In this document: in pieces, positions 20,018 through 31,791 of the stretch
Layout: each line of letters opens with the position of its first letter
Position numbering within the stretch: position 1 is the stretch's first letter
Source of the DNA: Holtermannia corniformis
Taxonomy: Eukaryota; Basidiomycota; Tremellomycetes; Holtermanniales
Direction: 5' to 3'
NCBI GenBank assembly: GCA_001599935.1
Contig: BCIJ01000017.1
Span: 9,847-73,846, forward strand
DNA: 64,000 nt
The notes under the pieces: model-generated
The model's input: the letters and a program-made list of their open reading frames with translations, nothing else
What the model was told of the DNA's origin: nothing
The model's database searches: none
Position numbers and translations under genes: made by a program

Positions 20018-21068
20018 ACTTGACCGGTGTTACTATGAGAGTGTGTGCTGGTGGGAAATGCATCCTGCTTATCTTCACTGGATCGGGGCAACAGCCAGGT
20101 CAAAGGACTTCAGCATGAACCAATCGGATAGCGATCAGCAAGCGCATCAAAGGAGTTCGTCAGCAAATAACATGGATTCAGAGTGGGCGCATAAACTGGA
20201 TTGGTCAAATCATGAACCCGGAGCGCGAGGCAGCATCCAGCTACAAGCTGGTGCTCATAACTGAGCTAGCGTGTCAAGAAGTCCTACCTTAGCGGAGCAA
20301 CCAACCACGAGCGCTCACAAGTGGCAAGCTACGCTTTCGCGGCGGTCACGGTGTCGCACTACTGTCAATTGATGTGTGCAGATCAACAAAAAGACTTCTT
20401 CGAGGTCAAAGTAGTAGGCTATAACGAGTGGCAGACTATAGTTGCTTGAACGCATTGGGCGGCTTTTCCCCGGTGTGGAATATCGAGTCTTCGCATCGGC
20501 GACGTAGGTGCTGTTCTGTTAGATTGGGGAAGAACCGTGATGCATCTCGCTCGCTACGGCTCTACTTTGTAGGCTTCGCCTACGGCTCTGATGTCTAGCA
20601 CGCCATCCTGACTGTCTCGCCGGATGCAGTATCATCTGCATCCTCGCCGGATGCGTCGCATCCTCGGCGCCTTGCCTACATCCTCTGCGCGCCAGACTTG
20701 TCTTGGCTACATCCGCGCCGGATGTAGTGTTCGCCGGATGCGGCGTCCTCCGCCGGGATGGCTGGCTGCGTGGCGTATTCCAACATGTTCATCCGGCTGC
20801 ACTGCACAGTTCCCTTCTCAATGCTCGTTTACTGTGTTTGAAAGTGTACATCTGCCGGATAAGTTCCGGAGAGATCGACGAGACAAGCTCCGGCCATCAA
20901 GCAAGTAGCCCCTTGTCACTCCTCGGTGGGGAACAAGGGATGCTCAAAATTGCCATCCCGCAGCGGATTTGCGCGGACCAAATTCAAAAGGAGCGACCTT
21001 CTTTTGTCACCCAGGTTGGCTACAGCTTGAAAAGGCCAGCGGGACTTGCGGCGCCGATTGTATCAGCA
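20018..21068. other. Intergenic region with hairpin cluster
   Basis: No gene is supported. At 20569-20727 four perfect stem-loops occur: GTAGGC-TTC-GCCTAC (20569-20583), GGATGCAG-6 nt-CTGCATCC (20622-20643), GGATGC-GTC-GCATCC (20649-20663) and CTACATCC-5 nt-GGATGTAG (20707-20727). The word GCCGGATG recurs between them. The last 300 bp should hold the promoter of the small gene at 21069. Confidence 0.7.
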
Positions 21069-21353
21069 ATGTCCACGGAACCTCCTCAGTCGAGCTTGGC
21101 TACTGCCAAGGCAGCTTATGAAGCAGAAATCAGTACTCTTACGAGCAACCTCCCCGCATACGAGTCAGCTACCAGTCTCAACAAAGATCTGATAAAACAG
21201 TACGATCGGCTCGAAAAAACGCTCAACGAGCTAGAAGACATGATGCACGCCGAAGAAGGCTCCCAAGAGGCTGCCGACGTCAAGGAATACATCGCCACTA
21301 CCGATCGCGTTCGCTCTCAGTTTGTTGCCAGCTTCATGAGGCATTGTCATTAG
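21069..21353 (+). CDS. Small coiled-coil protein (hypothetical, 94 aa)
   Basis: A single-exon frame from ATG 21069 encodes an almost wholly helical, charged protein. LNKDLIKQYDRLEKTLNELE shows heptad-like spacing of Leu/Ile, typical of a short coiled coil. The C-terminus is ATTDRVRSQFVASFM. No domain is recognised. A decayed relative lies about 440 bp downstream on the same strand (21791-22115), supporting that this is a real gene that was tandemly duplicated. The size and helix content would suit a small subunit or tethering protein, but nothing specific can be said. Confidence 0.55.
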   Translation: MSTEPPQSSLATAKAAYEAEISTLTSNLPAYESATSLNKDLIKQYDRLEKTLNELEDMMHAEEGSQEAADVKEYIATTDRVRSQFVASFMRHCH

Positions 21354-21790
21354 TCGCGCCCGTAGCTAGAGGCAGAAGATACGGAGGAAGTATGAGACCT
21401 CACCGACTTTCATGTATGCTGCGTTACATAGCATATGCCATGTCTTCGTCCCACAAATAACTTGGGTAGCTCAATTGACGATTTGCAGGCGCGCGCTGAT
21501 GGTACTGTTGAGCACGTCGCCACTCATACTCCCTTGGACCGATGCGCTAAGTCCAAGTCCAGTACCTCCTTCCAAAAGAAGCCTTGCGAGATCGACACTT
21601 TACGTAGAGTAGATGCTCACATACGTACAAGCAGCGAATGTTATCCGATCGTCAAGCGCACATCGCAAGCTCACGCCACCCCCTTTCAAGATCCTACAAG
21701 CGAAAGAAGTCCGTCTGCCATCTTTGTCTTTCTGCCTTCTCAGCGTTCCTGTATATAAGACGCTGGTAGGGCTCGCGACCCACCGCAAAG

Positions 21791-22115
21791 ATGTCGCCAC
21801 CCGCTACAGCTACGGAACTTGATGAGGCTCTCAAAAAGTACCAGACCGTCTATCAAGATATGCTGGATGGTTTGCCAGAATACCGTAAAGCCACCTCAGT
21901 CTCCTCCGACATGAATTAAAACGGACAAACAATTATGATCGACACTTAACGATCTCGAAAATAAAATGTATGCTGCAGGAGATACTGCCGAAGTAGCTAC
22001 AATGAAGAAATATATACAAATCACAGACACCAACCGGAGGGAATTCGTAGGGATCATCGTGTCCAAGCCTCAGTCGCAGAACCAAAGCGATCAGGCTGCT
22101 TCAGGAGGCTCCTAG
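21791..22115 (+). pseudogene. Decayed tandem paralogue of the small coiled-coil gene
   Basis: It starts MSPPATATELDEALKKYQ and later reads TLNDLENKMYAAGDTAEVA and KKYIQITDTNRREFVGII, matching the order and spacing of the upstream gene (TLNELEDMMHAEEGS, KEYIATTDRVRSQF). The middle contains an in-frame TAA after SSDMN and needs a frameshift to join the two halves; no GT donor is placed to make this an intron. A TATA-like TATATAAG stands about 35 bp before the start. I read it as a duplicated copy that has lost its frame. An unrecognised intron is the alternative. Confidence 0.6.
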
Positions 22116-23014
22116 TGATTTCGGATACCTAGACAGATGTAGACCTCGATTTCTCTATGAAGGCTCAGCGATCTCAATGGTGTAGTCGGGATAACGGATG
22201 TGGTAGACTGACCGTGATACCAGCTCGCACAAGGGAGCCGCTGTGGTCGTGCGAAGGTGCTGGGCCTCGATTACCTTGCTTATACTTATAGTGGTCTTCA
22301 GAAAAACGGGAAGCAGACATTCGGGAGAAGTGGTGTACTGGGACCAATGGTACGCCCTCCGCGTCCAAAGGAAACCTCAAGTCGCTGCTCGAGAAGGAGA
22401 GCCAAGCAGCTTAGACTGAGGGCAGAGAGACGTGCGCTTCATTCGAGGCAGCGCAAAAGAGCCTCAAGTCGGGCAAACGTACCAAAAAATTATCCGTCGC
22501 ATCGGTTTGAACCCAGGTACGGCGTTCGATGCCTGGGAAAATGTCAGCGGCTCAGCGTGTTTGACTCGAACATCAGCTACTAGCGGCACTCTAACACGTA
22601 GTTTCTCCATCGTCTCAACGCAGCGCTGAGGGTCCAAAGTTCACACATGCGTGTGGGACGTGATGCGTAGCGACTCCGCCGTAGGTCGAGTGCCCGGGTT
22701 GACACGGCCACATTTGTTGCTGCGTCAGGAGCTCTTCAACCGCATTGCTACGAGCTTTGTGATGATTCGCTACCTGTTCGGTAGCTCGCTTGTGCCATTC
22801 AAGATTTGCGGGTGCCGCCAAAAGCAGCACAGTCCAGATTCTGCACCGAGTCGCCCCAACGAGTGTGACTGAACGGCCTGAAGCTGACATCTCACTGAGG
22901 CAGATGCAGCCGAGCGTTGAGTTTCAAGTCGTTTCATAGTGTGCGTATGCCGACTGTTTCGCCTTCTATGCCTGCCTTGCGCAAGCCACCTCATCACCTC
23001 CCCTTGCCGTGAGC
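22116..23014. other. Mostly unassigned intergenic stretch
   Basis: One minus-strand frame (22615-22890, described separately) is weakly supported. A plus-strand piece near 22300-22410 (EKREADIREKWCTG) has coding-like composition but ends at a stop with no splice continuation. Nothing else is seen. Confidence 0.4.
22615..22890 (-). CDS. Possible small protein (hypothetical)
   Basis: The frame from ATG 22890 reads MSASGRSVTLVGATRCRIWT followed by a short hydrophobic stretch (VLLLAAPANL) and a charged helix. A 50-nt intron with donor GTAGCG and CCTGACGCAG end would remove ANHHKARSNAVEELLT and give about 75 residues. The size and single hydrophobic segment would fit a small mitochondrial membrane protein, but no family is recognised. 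It may be chance. Confidence 0.25.
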   Translation of the reverse strand: MSASGRSVTLVGATRCRIWTVLLLAAPANLEWHKRATEQVANHHKARSNAVEELLTQQQMWPCQPGHSTYGGVATHHVPHACVNFGPSALR

Positions 23015-24044
23015 TTAGATAGCCTTGGCCTTTGCGAGGCCTATGCAAGTCAGCACTTCCCTGGCCTTGCACCAGAGCGAGCACTCACTCTCGACCTGTA
23101 AGATAGCCTCCTCGAGCAAGCTCTTCTTGAAAGCCGGCTTGGCGAGCTCGGCCTCGACGGCGGCCTGAACCGACTTTACGAGGTCGGCCTGCTCGGCCTC
23201 ACGCTGGCTTTGCTCGAAGCGAACCCACGAGTCAAGAACAGCCTTGAGCTCGGTCTTGACGGCGGCGTCCTGAGCGAGCTTGAAGTTGTCGTGCTCGAGC
23301 GCATTGATCTCCTTGGCGACGGCGTAGAGCTGCTCGGTGAGCGGGACGACCTCCTTGAGCTGGTTGACAGAGTCGATGCGCTCAGTAACGGCCTTTGTGT
23401 GGTCGGCGCGCGCAGACGAGAGGATGCCCTTGATGCGCTCAATGTGGTTGTTGGCCCAGGCGCTGTAAGGGGCGCCGATCGAGCGCGCGACGGCGAACAG
23501 GATAATGAAGAAGCCGGCGGCAAGGACAGTCTCCTCGTTGGCGACCTGTGGTCATGATTGTGAGCAAGGATGCGGGTGGTACTCGGCGAGTAACAGTCGG
23601 ACGCACGTAGAGCTCGGTCGAGATGGCGGCGGCGGTCAAGCCGGTACCGAGAATGACACCACCCGTCTTGGTGAAAAGCGAGGTGGTAGGAACAGAGTCG
23701 ATGATGGCGGCCGCCTTGTCATCGGGGTTGGGTTCTATAAGGCGAGCGAGTGAGTGGATGCACGAGCCCAACAGTCGTGACAGGGTACGAACGCGAAGCA
23801 TAGCCGCGGATGCTGGACGAGGAGGATTGTCAGCTGTGTTCATACCTCATGCTCGCATCCCGACACTCACCTGACGGCAGAAGCAATCCGTGGAGCCGCA
23901 AGCACAGCCGGTCGAGCAAGAGCTACAGCAACAGACGACCCTCGTCAGCTTCCATGTCCCTCTTGCGATCGAGGTTTTGGGATGACGCTGCGCGCAGTAC
24001 GCACCGGACGACCTGAGAGCCCTGGTGGCGATACGGGATGCCAT
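23015..24044 (-). CDS. ATP4: Mitochondrial F1Fo-ATP synthase subunit b
   Basis: Exon 1 (24044-24005, MASRIATRALRSS) and exon 2 (23924-23871, ALARPAVLAAPRIASLP) form a mitochondrial presequence. The next exon gives EPNPDDKAAAIIDSVPTTSL and FTKTGGVILGTGLTAAAIST; after another intron come VANEETVLAAGFFIILFAVA (membrane hairpin) and ARSIGAPYSAWANNHIERIK, then the long helical stalk to QVE; a last short exon adds SLAKAKAI before the stop at 23015. This matches subunit b (yeast Atp4) in order and length, the peripheral stalk that holds F1 to the membrane sector in the inner mitochondrial membrane. One alternative splice near 23790 could remove part of the presequence. Its 5' end faces LEO1 with about 545 bp between. 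Confidence 0.93.
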
Positions 24045-24589
24045 GTTTTGAGGTGGATTGCTGGCGGAGGAAGGGATGCAATGAACTCTGAGACTAGGCC
24101 AAGCAGGAGATGAGGGGTGCAGCGACGGCTCGGGCGATTGAAAAGTCCGGCTAATCCCGAACGCGGTTAACCCCCCGCCCCGGCTCAGTCGTGTCGAGCT
24201 TGCATCGCGACAGCCTGACAAGCGCAATGGCAGCCATGTCATGGCCGTATGCTGCTGCTGAGCTGGGATCATGAGTGTACGGGCTTGATCCCAGGCCGTA
24301 TACATCCTGAAAGCAAGGTGACCACAGGACGAAAGGTGACCACGCTGGCACTACTGCATGCAACTGTGGCGCCGGGAGCCATGCCCGTTATCTCCATGGC
24401 TCACCTCACTGCCGACACTACAGGGTCACTCTTGACCTGCGAACGTACCGACTCAGCCTGCAACAGACGACCAGATGCTCTTTGTGACACTTTCTCACGA
24501 TGAAAATTGAAACCGCGGAAACCCCTCAGACCGCTTGCAGTGAAGCGCGGTCGACAAGAGTCGAGACCATACAGCCAGCAGCGCAAGCC
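24045..24589. promoter_or_regulatory. Divergent intergenic region, ATP4 / LEO1
   Basis: About 545 bp between two divergent starts. No clear core promoter motif is visible. An in-frame ATG at 24500 precedes the LEO1 start, so a longer LEO1 N-terminus is possible. Confidence 0.4.
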
Positions 24590-26506
24590 ATGTCAGACTT
24601 TGAGGATACTACTGCGATCGGCAGTACTCTCGCTGAGCAGACTCAACTGCCAGCGCCTGCCGAGACGGCCGAGGCCGTTGCGGAACTCGTTGGCGGTGAT
24701 GCGGAACTCGGCGATGAGGATGACTTGGTGGGTGAAGAATGAACTGCCACGCTGTAAGCTTACTCACTCGATAGTTTGGGGAAGACAGTGGGGACGATAC
24801 CAAGCCGGCGACCGATGCCAAAGAGCCTACCAGGAGCCCAAGTCGGACAGCGTCGCCGGTGAGAAGGTAGGCATGACATGCAGCCATACGCACCCGTGAC
24901 TGACGTTACTTGAAGACGCTCATCGTCATCTGCATCCCGCAGCGACCGATCTGAGCGTAATCCGCTCGAGTATGCGGAAGAGGATCAGCCAGAGGAAGAG
25001 CAACGGCAGAATGTATGGGCAAACGTCAGGATCCGTAAACAGGCTCTATTGCAGAGCAGTGACAACAAGGTATGTAACGTTGCAACGCCCACGACTTGTA
25101 GCTGACATATCGATCAAGGCTTGGGTGCTCAAGCTCCCGACATACATCGGCTTGGCAGATCAACCCTACCATCCTGATGTGTACCGCTCTGAACTTGCCG
25201 GTGTACCAGAGCCAGAATTTGCAAGTCAAAAGGAAGCCCAACTGGAAGCCAAGACAAAGATGATGCGTGTGCGGAACACGGTTAGATGGAGGTGGACGAC
25301 GGGCATGGACGGCAAGCCGGTTGGTCACTTCGAACGACTTTCATACCTTGAGCTGAGACTTCCTAGACCCGGGAAAGCAACGGTCGCATGCTCAGGTGGT
25401 CAGATGGCACCGTCTCGATGCAGCTCGGAAACGAGATCTACGACGTGACGCCCTCTGGCGGTGCGTCCTTCTTCAAGCCTAGCCCGGCTGGTGAAGAGAC
25501 CAGTTCGGGCCCGATTGTCAGCGCGCCCTCGCAGGCAGCGAGCAACCCTAGCAACCACTATCTTGTCCGACGACACCCTCGCGAGCTCGTGCTCGTCACG
25601 GAATGTCCGATCGCAGGTCAACTCACCCTCCACCCGGCCACCACGACGAACCGAACACATCAGGAGCGTGCCAAGCACATTGGCCAGCAAGCCACCAAGC
25701 ACGCTCGGCTCAAGCTTTACGAGGTCGCACACGACGATCCCGCAAAGGCCGAGCGGGAGCGTGCCGAGGCGAGACTCAAGGCCGACAAAGCTAGGAAGCG
25801 TCGTGAGGCGGCATCGAGGCCGAGAACGCGCACGGCTGGTGGTGGTGGCGGCGGATCGAGTACGAGGACGTACAAGAGGCGTGCTAGGCAGGATTCAGAC
25901 GAGAGTGATGCCCAGTTGAGCGATGATAGCGAGATTGGGCGTCGGTTCAAGGGCAAGAAGAGGGAGCGCTCGCATGAAGTGGGCGACTATGAGGAGGACG
26001 ACGGCTTTGTGGTCAGTCTGCCACACTGGACTGGACCAGGCTGATGAGACAAAGGTGGCCGATGATGATGAGGATGTCGGACAAGGAGAAGAGGAAGAAG
26101 CATCTGACGACGCCGCGTACGGCAGCAAGCGCAAATCGAAGACCAAGGCCCACAAGCCTAAGAAGCCAAGCCGCTCCAAGGACTATGACTCGGAACCCGA
26201 CTCGATGGAAGAGGCCGAGCGCCGGATCGAGGAGCAGGAAAAGGAGAAGAAGCGACAAAGGAAGGAACGCGAGGCGGCCCAAAGTAGCCCTGCAAAGGAG
26301 CCTGCGTCTGCCAAGAAGGCATCGGGCGGTAAGAGTGGCAAGACCAAGAGCAAGGAGTACATTGAAGACTCGGACGGTCAGTGCATTCGCATCTCACGTC
26401 TGGGTCCTTTACTGATGCATGCGGTGCAGAGACGGAGGACGCGCTCGGCGAGCCGGAGGAAGAGGCCGACAACGCAATGGACATCGAGAGCGAAGACGAA
26501 GCATGA
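24590..26506 (+). CDS. LEO1: PAF1 complex subunit Leo1
   Basis: Start chosen at MSDFEDTTAIGS; an upstream in-frame ATG at 24500 would add 30 less convincing residues. After an acidic N-terminus the conserved Leo1 core is clear: AWVLKLPTYIGLADQPYHPD, VRNTVRWRWTTGMDGKP, NARMLRWSDGTVSMQLGNE, HYLVRRHPRELVLVTECP, and a basic segment ERAEARLKADKARKRREA. The C-terminus is acidic and Ser/Lys-rich, ending DIESEDEA at 26506. About five short introns are needed (for example before DSGDD, before WVLKLP, and before ARMLRW). Leo1 acts in the nucleus with Paf1 on elongating RNA polymerase II and in histone modification. The usual length of fungal Leo1 agrees. Confidence is high for identity, moderate for exact exon ends. 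Confidence 0.95.
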
Positions 26507-26774
26507 TGACATTGCATGAGCTCCGTTGGACCTGTCCTTGCACTAATCAAAGCTTGTTGACCCCTACCGCTCGTCCTTTGCCCCAGTCGTCCGCGAGCGC
26601 CCTGCCAGACTGACGTCGCTAACCGTTGCGGCTAACAAAGGAGTGCAAGCGGGGGTTGCGTGCACAAAAGAAGGCGCTGATCTCATGTTGCCTTATATAC
26701 CAAATCAGCGTATTCGACCTGCCAATACGCACGCAGCAAAGCGAACAGCACGAATCAACCCGGAATAGCGCACC

Positions 26775-27764
26775 ATGTCTCTCCCGTAAGTCGCCATGGT
26801 TGACGTCCCGTGCCAATCGACTCATCCCTGTGACAGTAACGTCTTCTTCGACATCACCATTGCCGGTGAGATGATGCGGCGATTGTCCTTTGCGCGCGGC
26901 GTTCTGACAGCGCGATACAGGCGAAAAGATCGGCCGTGTCGAGTTCAAGCTCTACGATGACATTGCGCCCAAGGTGCGACTCGAAGCCGTCGAGGGTGCA
27001 GAACTCATAATCATAGACGGCTGCCAACTTCCGCGCGCTCGCCACTGGCAAGGTTTGTCGGCCCAGCTCACGAGCGATGACCTGACATCAAGCGCAGAAA
27101 CCCGATGGAACGGACCTTGACAAGGGCTTCGGCTACAAAGGCACCAAGTTCCACCGTGTGTTGATGGATCACGGTGTTGGCCGAGCCCAGTTGCTGACAC
27201 TCACCGCCAGGCGTGATCCCGGCCTTCATGCTCCAAGGTAGGTTTGCATCTGCTTGCTATCGATGAGTACTCACTAGCGCAGGCGGTGACTTCACGCGCG
27301 GCGATGGCACTGGTGGGGAGGTTAGTGCTGTCAATGCAGGACCCAGTATATGCTGATAACGACAGAGCATCTACGGTCACCGCTTTGATGACGAGAAGTT
27401 TGTCAAGAACCACGACAGTGCGTTTGGCGCGAAACTTTACAATGTTCACAACTGATACGACTCAGAGCCGGGACTCCTCTCGTCTGCCAACGCTGGCCCA
27501 AACACCAACGGTTCCCAGTTTTTTATTACCACTGTTGAATGCCCTTGGCTTGAGTAAGTCTCCAGCCTAGGCGACAGGTCAATGCTGACACGGGACAGCG
27601 GCAAGCACGTCGTCTTTGGCGAGGTCACGCCCGCCTCGATCGCGACGGTCAAGAAGGTTGAAGCCGTCGGTTCGCCTTCCGGCTCTGTCCCCAAGGAGAA
27701 AGAGGCGGTGATCGCTGATTGCGGCATCGTCGAGGAGCAGAAGGCCGAAGAGAAGAAGGATTAG
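26775..27764 (+). CDS. CPR1: Cyclophilin A, peptidyl-prolyl cis-trans isomerase
   Basis: ATG 26775 starts MSLP, then a short intron, [123 protein letters not shown]. These include the active-site Arg of FHR, the FMLQGG and QFFIT motifs and the Trp of the cyclosporin site (CPWLDGKH). At least seven very short introns cut the gene. The C-terminus is extended by a Lys/Glu tail (QKAEEKKD). Cytosolic and nuclear cyclophilins of this type catalyse proline isomerisation in protein folding and bind cyclosporin A. Confidence 0.95.
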
Positions 27765-27905
27765 GCCGTCGTCGATGTCGAGATGATGCAAAGCGAACGA
27801 TGTGATGGCGCTTGGTCTATGGCGTTCATGTCACATCTATACATTGCTGTCGTCCGGCGTCACCCATACCCGTTATGTACAATCCTGTCACTGTCGTTCC
27901 CTTCG

Positions 27906-30900
27906 TCACACTGGCTCGACCGCGTCATCCTCTTCTTCTGTCGACTCTTCGACCACCAACTTCCTCTCGCGATGAAACGCCGGAGCCCTCGGTTTACCCA
28001 CCGACGACACAAGCGACATTCTGCGCACTGGCGACTTGAGCTTGCTTTTGAACGGCGTGGGCGATGGCTTGCCGCTAGACGGCGGAGTGTTCGCTTGGGT
28101 TGAAGAGCCGAGCGGAGTTCTCACAGGTACGGCCAGCCGTGCGCCAGGGGTGAGTAGTGACGTCGCCTGCCGTTCACCTTTTGTTTTGCTGGACGTCGAA
28201 GACGAGAGCGTCATACGGCGTGACTGTGGCATCGGGGTGTCGTCTGGACCCATGTAGCCGCGCGGGTTACCGAGTGTTGTAGGTACAGTTCTTGCGACGG
28301 ACGACCGCGCGTGAGCAGACACGGACCGTGGGGTGCTTTTGACCGCAAAGCGCCGTTTGATCTGTGCGTGGTAGGTAAGCAATGGGCTTCCTCTTTAATC
28401 CAAGCACTGACCAGCTCGAGCTCCTGTTGCTTTGAATCGAGAGCGACATCGAGCAGCTCCTTGTCCTCCTTGAGCTTGCCCACCTCCTTTTCGAGCTGCA
28501 CGATCCGCAGGTCCGCATTCGCCGACTCGCGCCTGACATCTGCCAATTCACTTCTGCGCCTCGCATCATCCAATTGGCTCCGCTCAATCTGCTGCTTGTA
28601 CGCCAAGCACCGTGCATTGACTTCGACGAGTTCGAGACGCTCGCGCGACGCAGACTGCACGGCGCTTGCGAGGGCCTCGGCGTGCGTCTGAGCTTGCATG
28701 TTGAGATCTTCAATCTGCAATTCGAGGTGATGGATCCGCCGCTTGGCGGCGGAATCACGACGCTCGGTATCCTCATTGGCTTGTATCAAAGCCTCCTCGG
28801 CATCGGCCACTGCGTTTCGGAGCTCTCGGATCTCTTCGTCTTTGATAACGATGTTGGCAGCCTTTGTTGACACGGCAACGCGCGCGTCATCGACCTCGCT
28901 CTGCAGCACACAGAGCTGACTCTGAGAAACGACCAGCTTGCGTTCCAGGTCCTCAGCCTGGCTCGATAGAGAGATCACACGCGCTTCTTGCTCGTAGTTG
29001 TTGGGCGACGATAGCGACTGCTGCTGTGCATGTATGAGACGAGATTGCAGCGACATTGTGTCAGGTACATACCTCTTGAACGGCGTCTTCGAGCTCTGCG
29101 CACAGCATCTCGAGCCGGGCGACGTCCTCGCGAGCGACTTGCAGCTCCTCGAGCGTTTCCTCGAGGTTGAGCTGCGCCGTCTCCATTCCCTCTACTTGCG
29201 TCTGCAGTCTCTCAATCTGATCCTGCGCCTGTGCGAGCTGGCTCTGTGCCTCTTGCAGCTGCGCCTGAACAGGCTGCAGCGCTTCCAGCCGCTCGATCGC
29301 ACGATGGAGCTCGTCTGTGATATCCTCGGCCTGGTCGACTTTGCATTGCAGCGCGTCCGCCAATGTTTGCGCTTCCTCGACGCGGCGCTCGGCGTCATGC
29401 AGCTGGCGCTTCAGAACATCCTTGTCACCTGCCAAAGCCTGCGAGGTTTCGGCACCGGCTCGCAACGCTTCTTCAAGCTCCCAGATCCTGACTTCGGTAT
29501 CGACCAGTGTCGTCACGCGCTCGCGCATCGCGTCGGCTTCAAAGCGCGCCGTGAGAAGCTTACTGCCAAGAGCGGCGGCATCGCGCTCCAGGTCGATTGT
29601 ACGGTCTTGAAGCGCCGCGTTGGCCACTTGCAGCTGGTGAATCTCCTCGGCTTGCTGTTGGCATTTGAGTTCGGTGGCTGCTTGCAGCAGTAGCCGCTCG
29701 TGATCGAATGCGATGACGATATGAGCGGTCGCGAGATCGGAGCGCGCAGCAGCGAGCTGGGCGTCATAGTCTGCCATACCGGCTTTAGAGAGGATACGGA
29801 GCTGGTCCAATTGAGCTCGCAAGCGTGAGTTGTCGACCTTTAACGCGGTGTCGGCGGCCGCTTCTGACCGAGCTGGGTGGGTTGATCAGCTCAAGCGGTT
29901 ACGTCCAGCTCGACACACCTTGCTGTATCGCCTCACGGCTCTTGACCAAGTCATCACACAGCTCCCTCTCCCTCTCCCTCGAGATCCTCAACTCCTCCGC
30001 CATTCGCACCTCGGCCATCCTCGACTGTTCGAGCTCGGTCTCAAGCTTTCGCATATGCTCCACATGGACAGCCATTAAGCTCGCCTGCAGTCCTAGAGGG
30101 GGTGCCGACGCCGAGAACGAGATTGAAAACGGCGATGGCGATGGCGAGCACGCAGCGGTCCCGGGCGTTTCGTACCGACTCATCTCGTACGCAAAGTCGA
30201 TCGTGGCGGGTGTGATGGGCCCCATTGGAGATTGACTAGCCGTCGAAGGTGACTCGTCGATTGTCTGCAACGGTTCGCCGTATGGCCTGATGGCCTCTTC
30301 TTCATCTTGTTCTTCGACATCCTCAAAGCTCTCTTCCTCTTCTTCGTACACTGGTACCGAGCGACTCGGTGAGTGGGCAATACTAGCTGGCCGTGGGCGG
30401 TGCGGCGAAGGCGGCAAGTCGAGCTTGATCGGTGTGCCGCACGCATCAACGGACACGCGCTGTGAGAGCTTGCTGATTGCGCGTGGGGGCGGGCTTGAGA
30501 AATGCGTAGACCCGGGCGTCGGTGAAGCGCATGGTGAAGGTGACGGCGAAGGCGAGAGCGACGTCATGCGCGTCTCATACATGTCACGGCTGAAGAACCG
30601 GATGTCTATGTAAGCGTCAGCTGTGTCCTGATTTGCATGATTGCCATGAACGTACCGGTATTCGAGCTTTTGACGTCGTCGCGCAATATCCCTTTCGCGA
30701 GATCTCGGCGATGCCCACCGGGCGTTCCTGTCGGTACTTGCTCGAGCTGCGCCATCGGCAGTTGCACCGATGCGTCTGGGAGGGGGATCGGCGTCAAGTC
30801 TTGGTCTTCTGCTGGTGCGCTGCAGACCACGACGTCTTGGAACGCATGCTGTGGAAGAGGCGGAGGGTGCGGATGTTGCGTCGTCTGGTACAGTCCCGTC

Positions 30901-31791
30901 GGGAGGGCTGGCACTGGTGGCGGGAGTGAAGCGGCGTTGGTTGGTGGTGGTGAGAAGAGTGCCGAGAAGCCTGTAATATAGGCCGTCAGCTCCGATTGAC
31001 GCCTGCAAACTAACGAAACGTACGCTCAGGAGTATTCAGTCCGAGCTTCTTGGCCAGTCGACCGCTCTTCTTCCTCTTGATCGATCGTTCCGCCTCTCCG
31101 GACCCGTTCAATCGCCTCGTATCCGACAGCACGTCACCATCCGCAGTCACGTCCCACTCAGCTCCAGGCGCGGGACTTGGGCTCTCTGCCCTCCCTGGCG
31201 TGGCCAGATGCGCATTCGTATGCCACGTCTTGAACGCATAAGCTCCTGGCGCCTGCGGTGTGCCAATCTGGTCTTTGGTCGGCGTGGGTGAGCGTATGGA
31301 CCGCTTGCGTCCGAGCAAGCTACGTCTTGGGGACGCTTCGGGTGCAGATGTCAGAAACGGGTTGGAAGCGCTCGGTTTGAGACTGTGCTTGGGTCGGTGT
31401 GCTTTGCTGAGACTTCGCGAGAGGAAAGAAGGTGAGGCTTGGGTGGGTTCGGGTTCGGGCCGAGCGAGGGTGCTGGATGATGCTGATGAGTGAAAGGTTG
31501 GGATTGAGAGTGCTGAGCGGAGCTTTGATGGTGTGCGAGCTCGAGTGTGCGCTATGCAGCATCCCTGAGCCTCGCCATTACCGTAGCAGACCGACACCAC
31601 TTACGCGCCATGCTATCCTCGCTGACACCCCTAATAGCACCGTGATCGACCCCTAGGCTGGTCGATGGTCTCGTCAACGGTCTATCATCACTTTCAAAGC
31701 TCGCCAGCTTGGCATGGTGTTTGGCACTGGCCGCTTTGCCACCCGTGTGCGAATGCGCGGTGAACGGGTTCAGGCGGTGGAACAGGTCCAT
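27906..31791 (-). CDS. Large coiled-coil protein, function unknown
   Basis: The start MDLFHRLNPFTAHSHTGGK is at 31791; exons continue through a Ser/Pro-rich basic region (RARTPSKLRSALSIP, RKRSIRSPTPTKDQIGTPQ), then KLGLNTPER-FSALFSPPTN, then many SP/TP sites (SPSPSPSPCASPTPGS), then a long coiled coil beginning near MAVHVEHMRKLETELEQSRM and running for some 500 residues (AQLDQLRILSKAGMADYD ... LEKEVGKLKEDKELL). The C-terminal tail is basic with SP sites (KSPVRRMSLVSS) and ends EEEDDAVEPV at 27906. Six or so short introns are needed. No motor, kinase or membrane domain is seen. The layout (phospho-site-rich ends around a rod) suits spindle-pole, septation or cytoskeletal scaffolds, but this is inference only. 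Confidence 0.8.
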
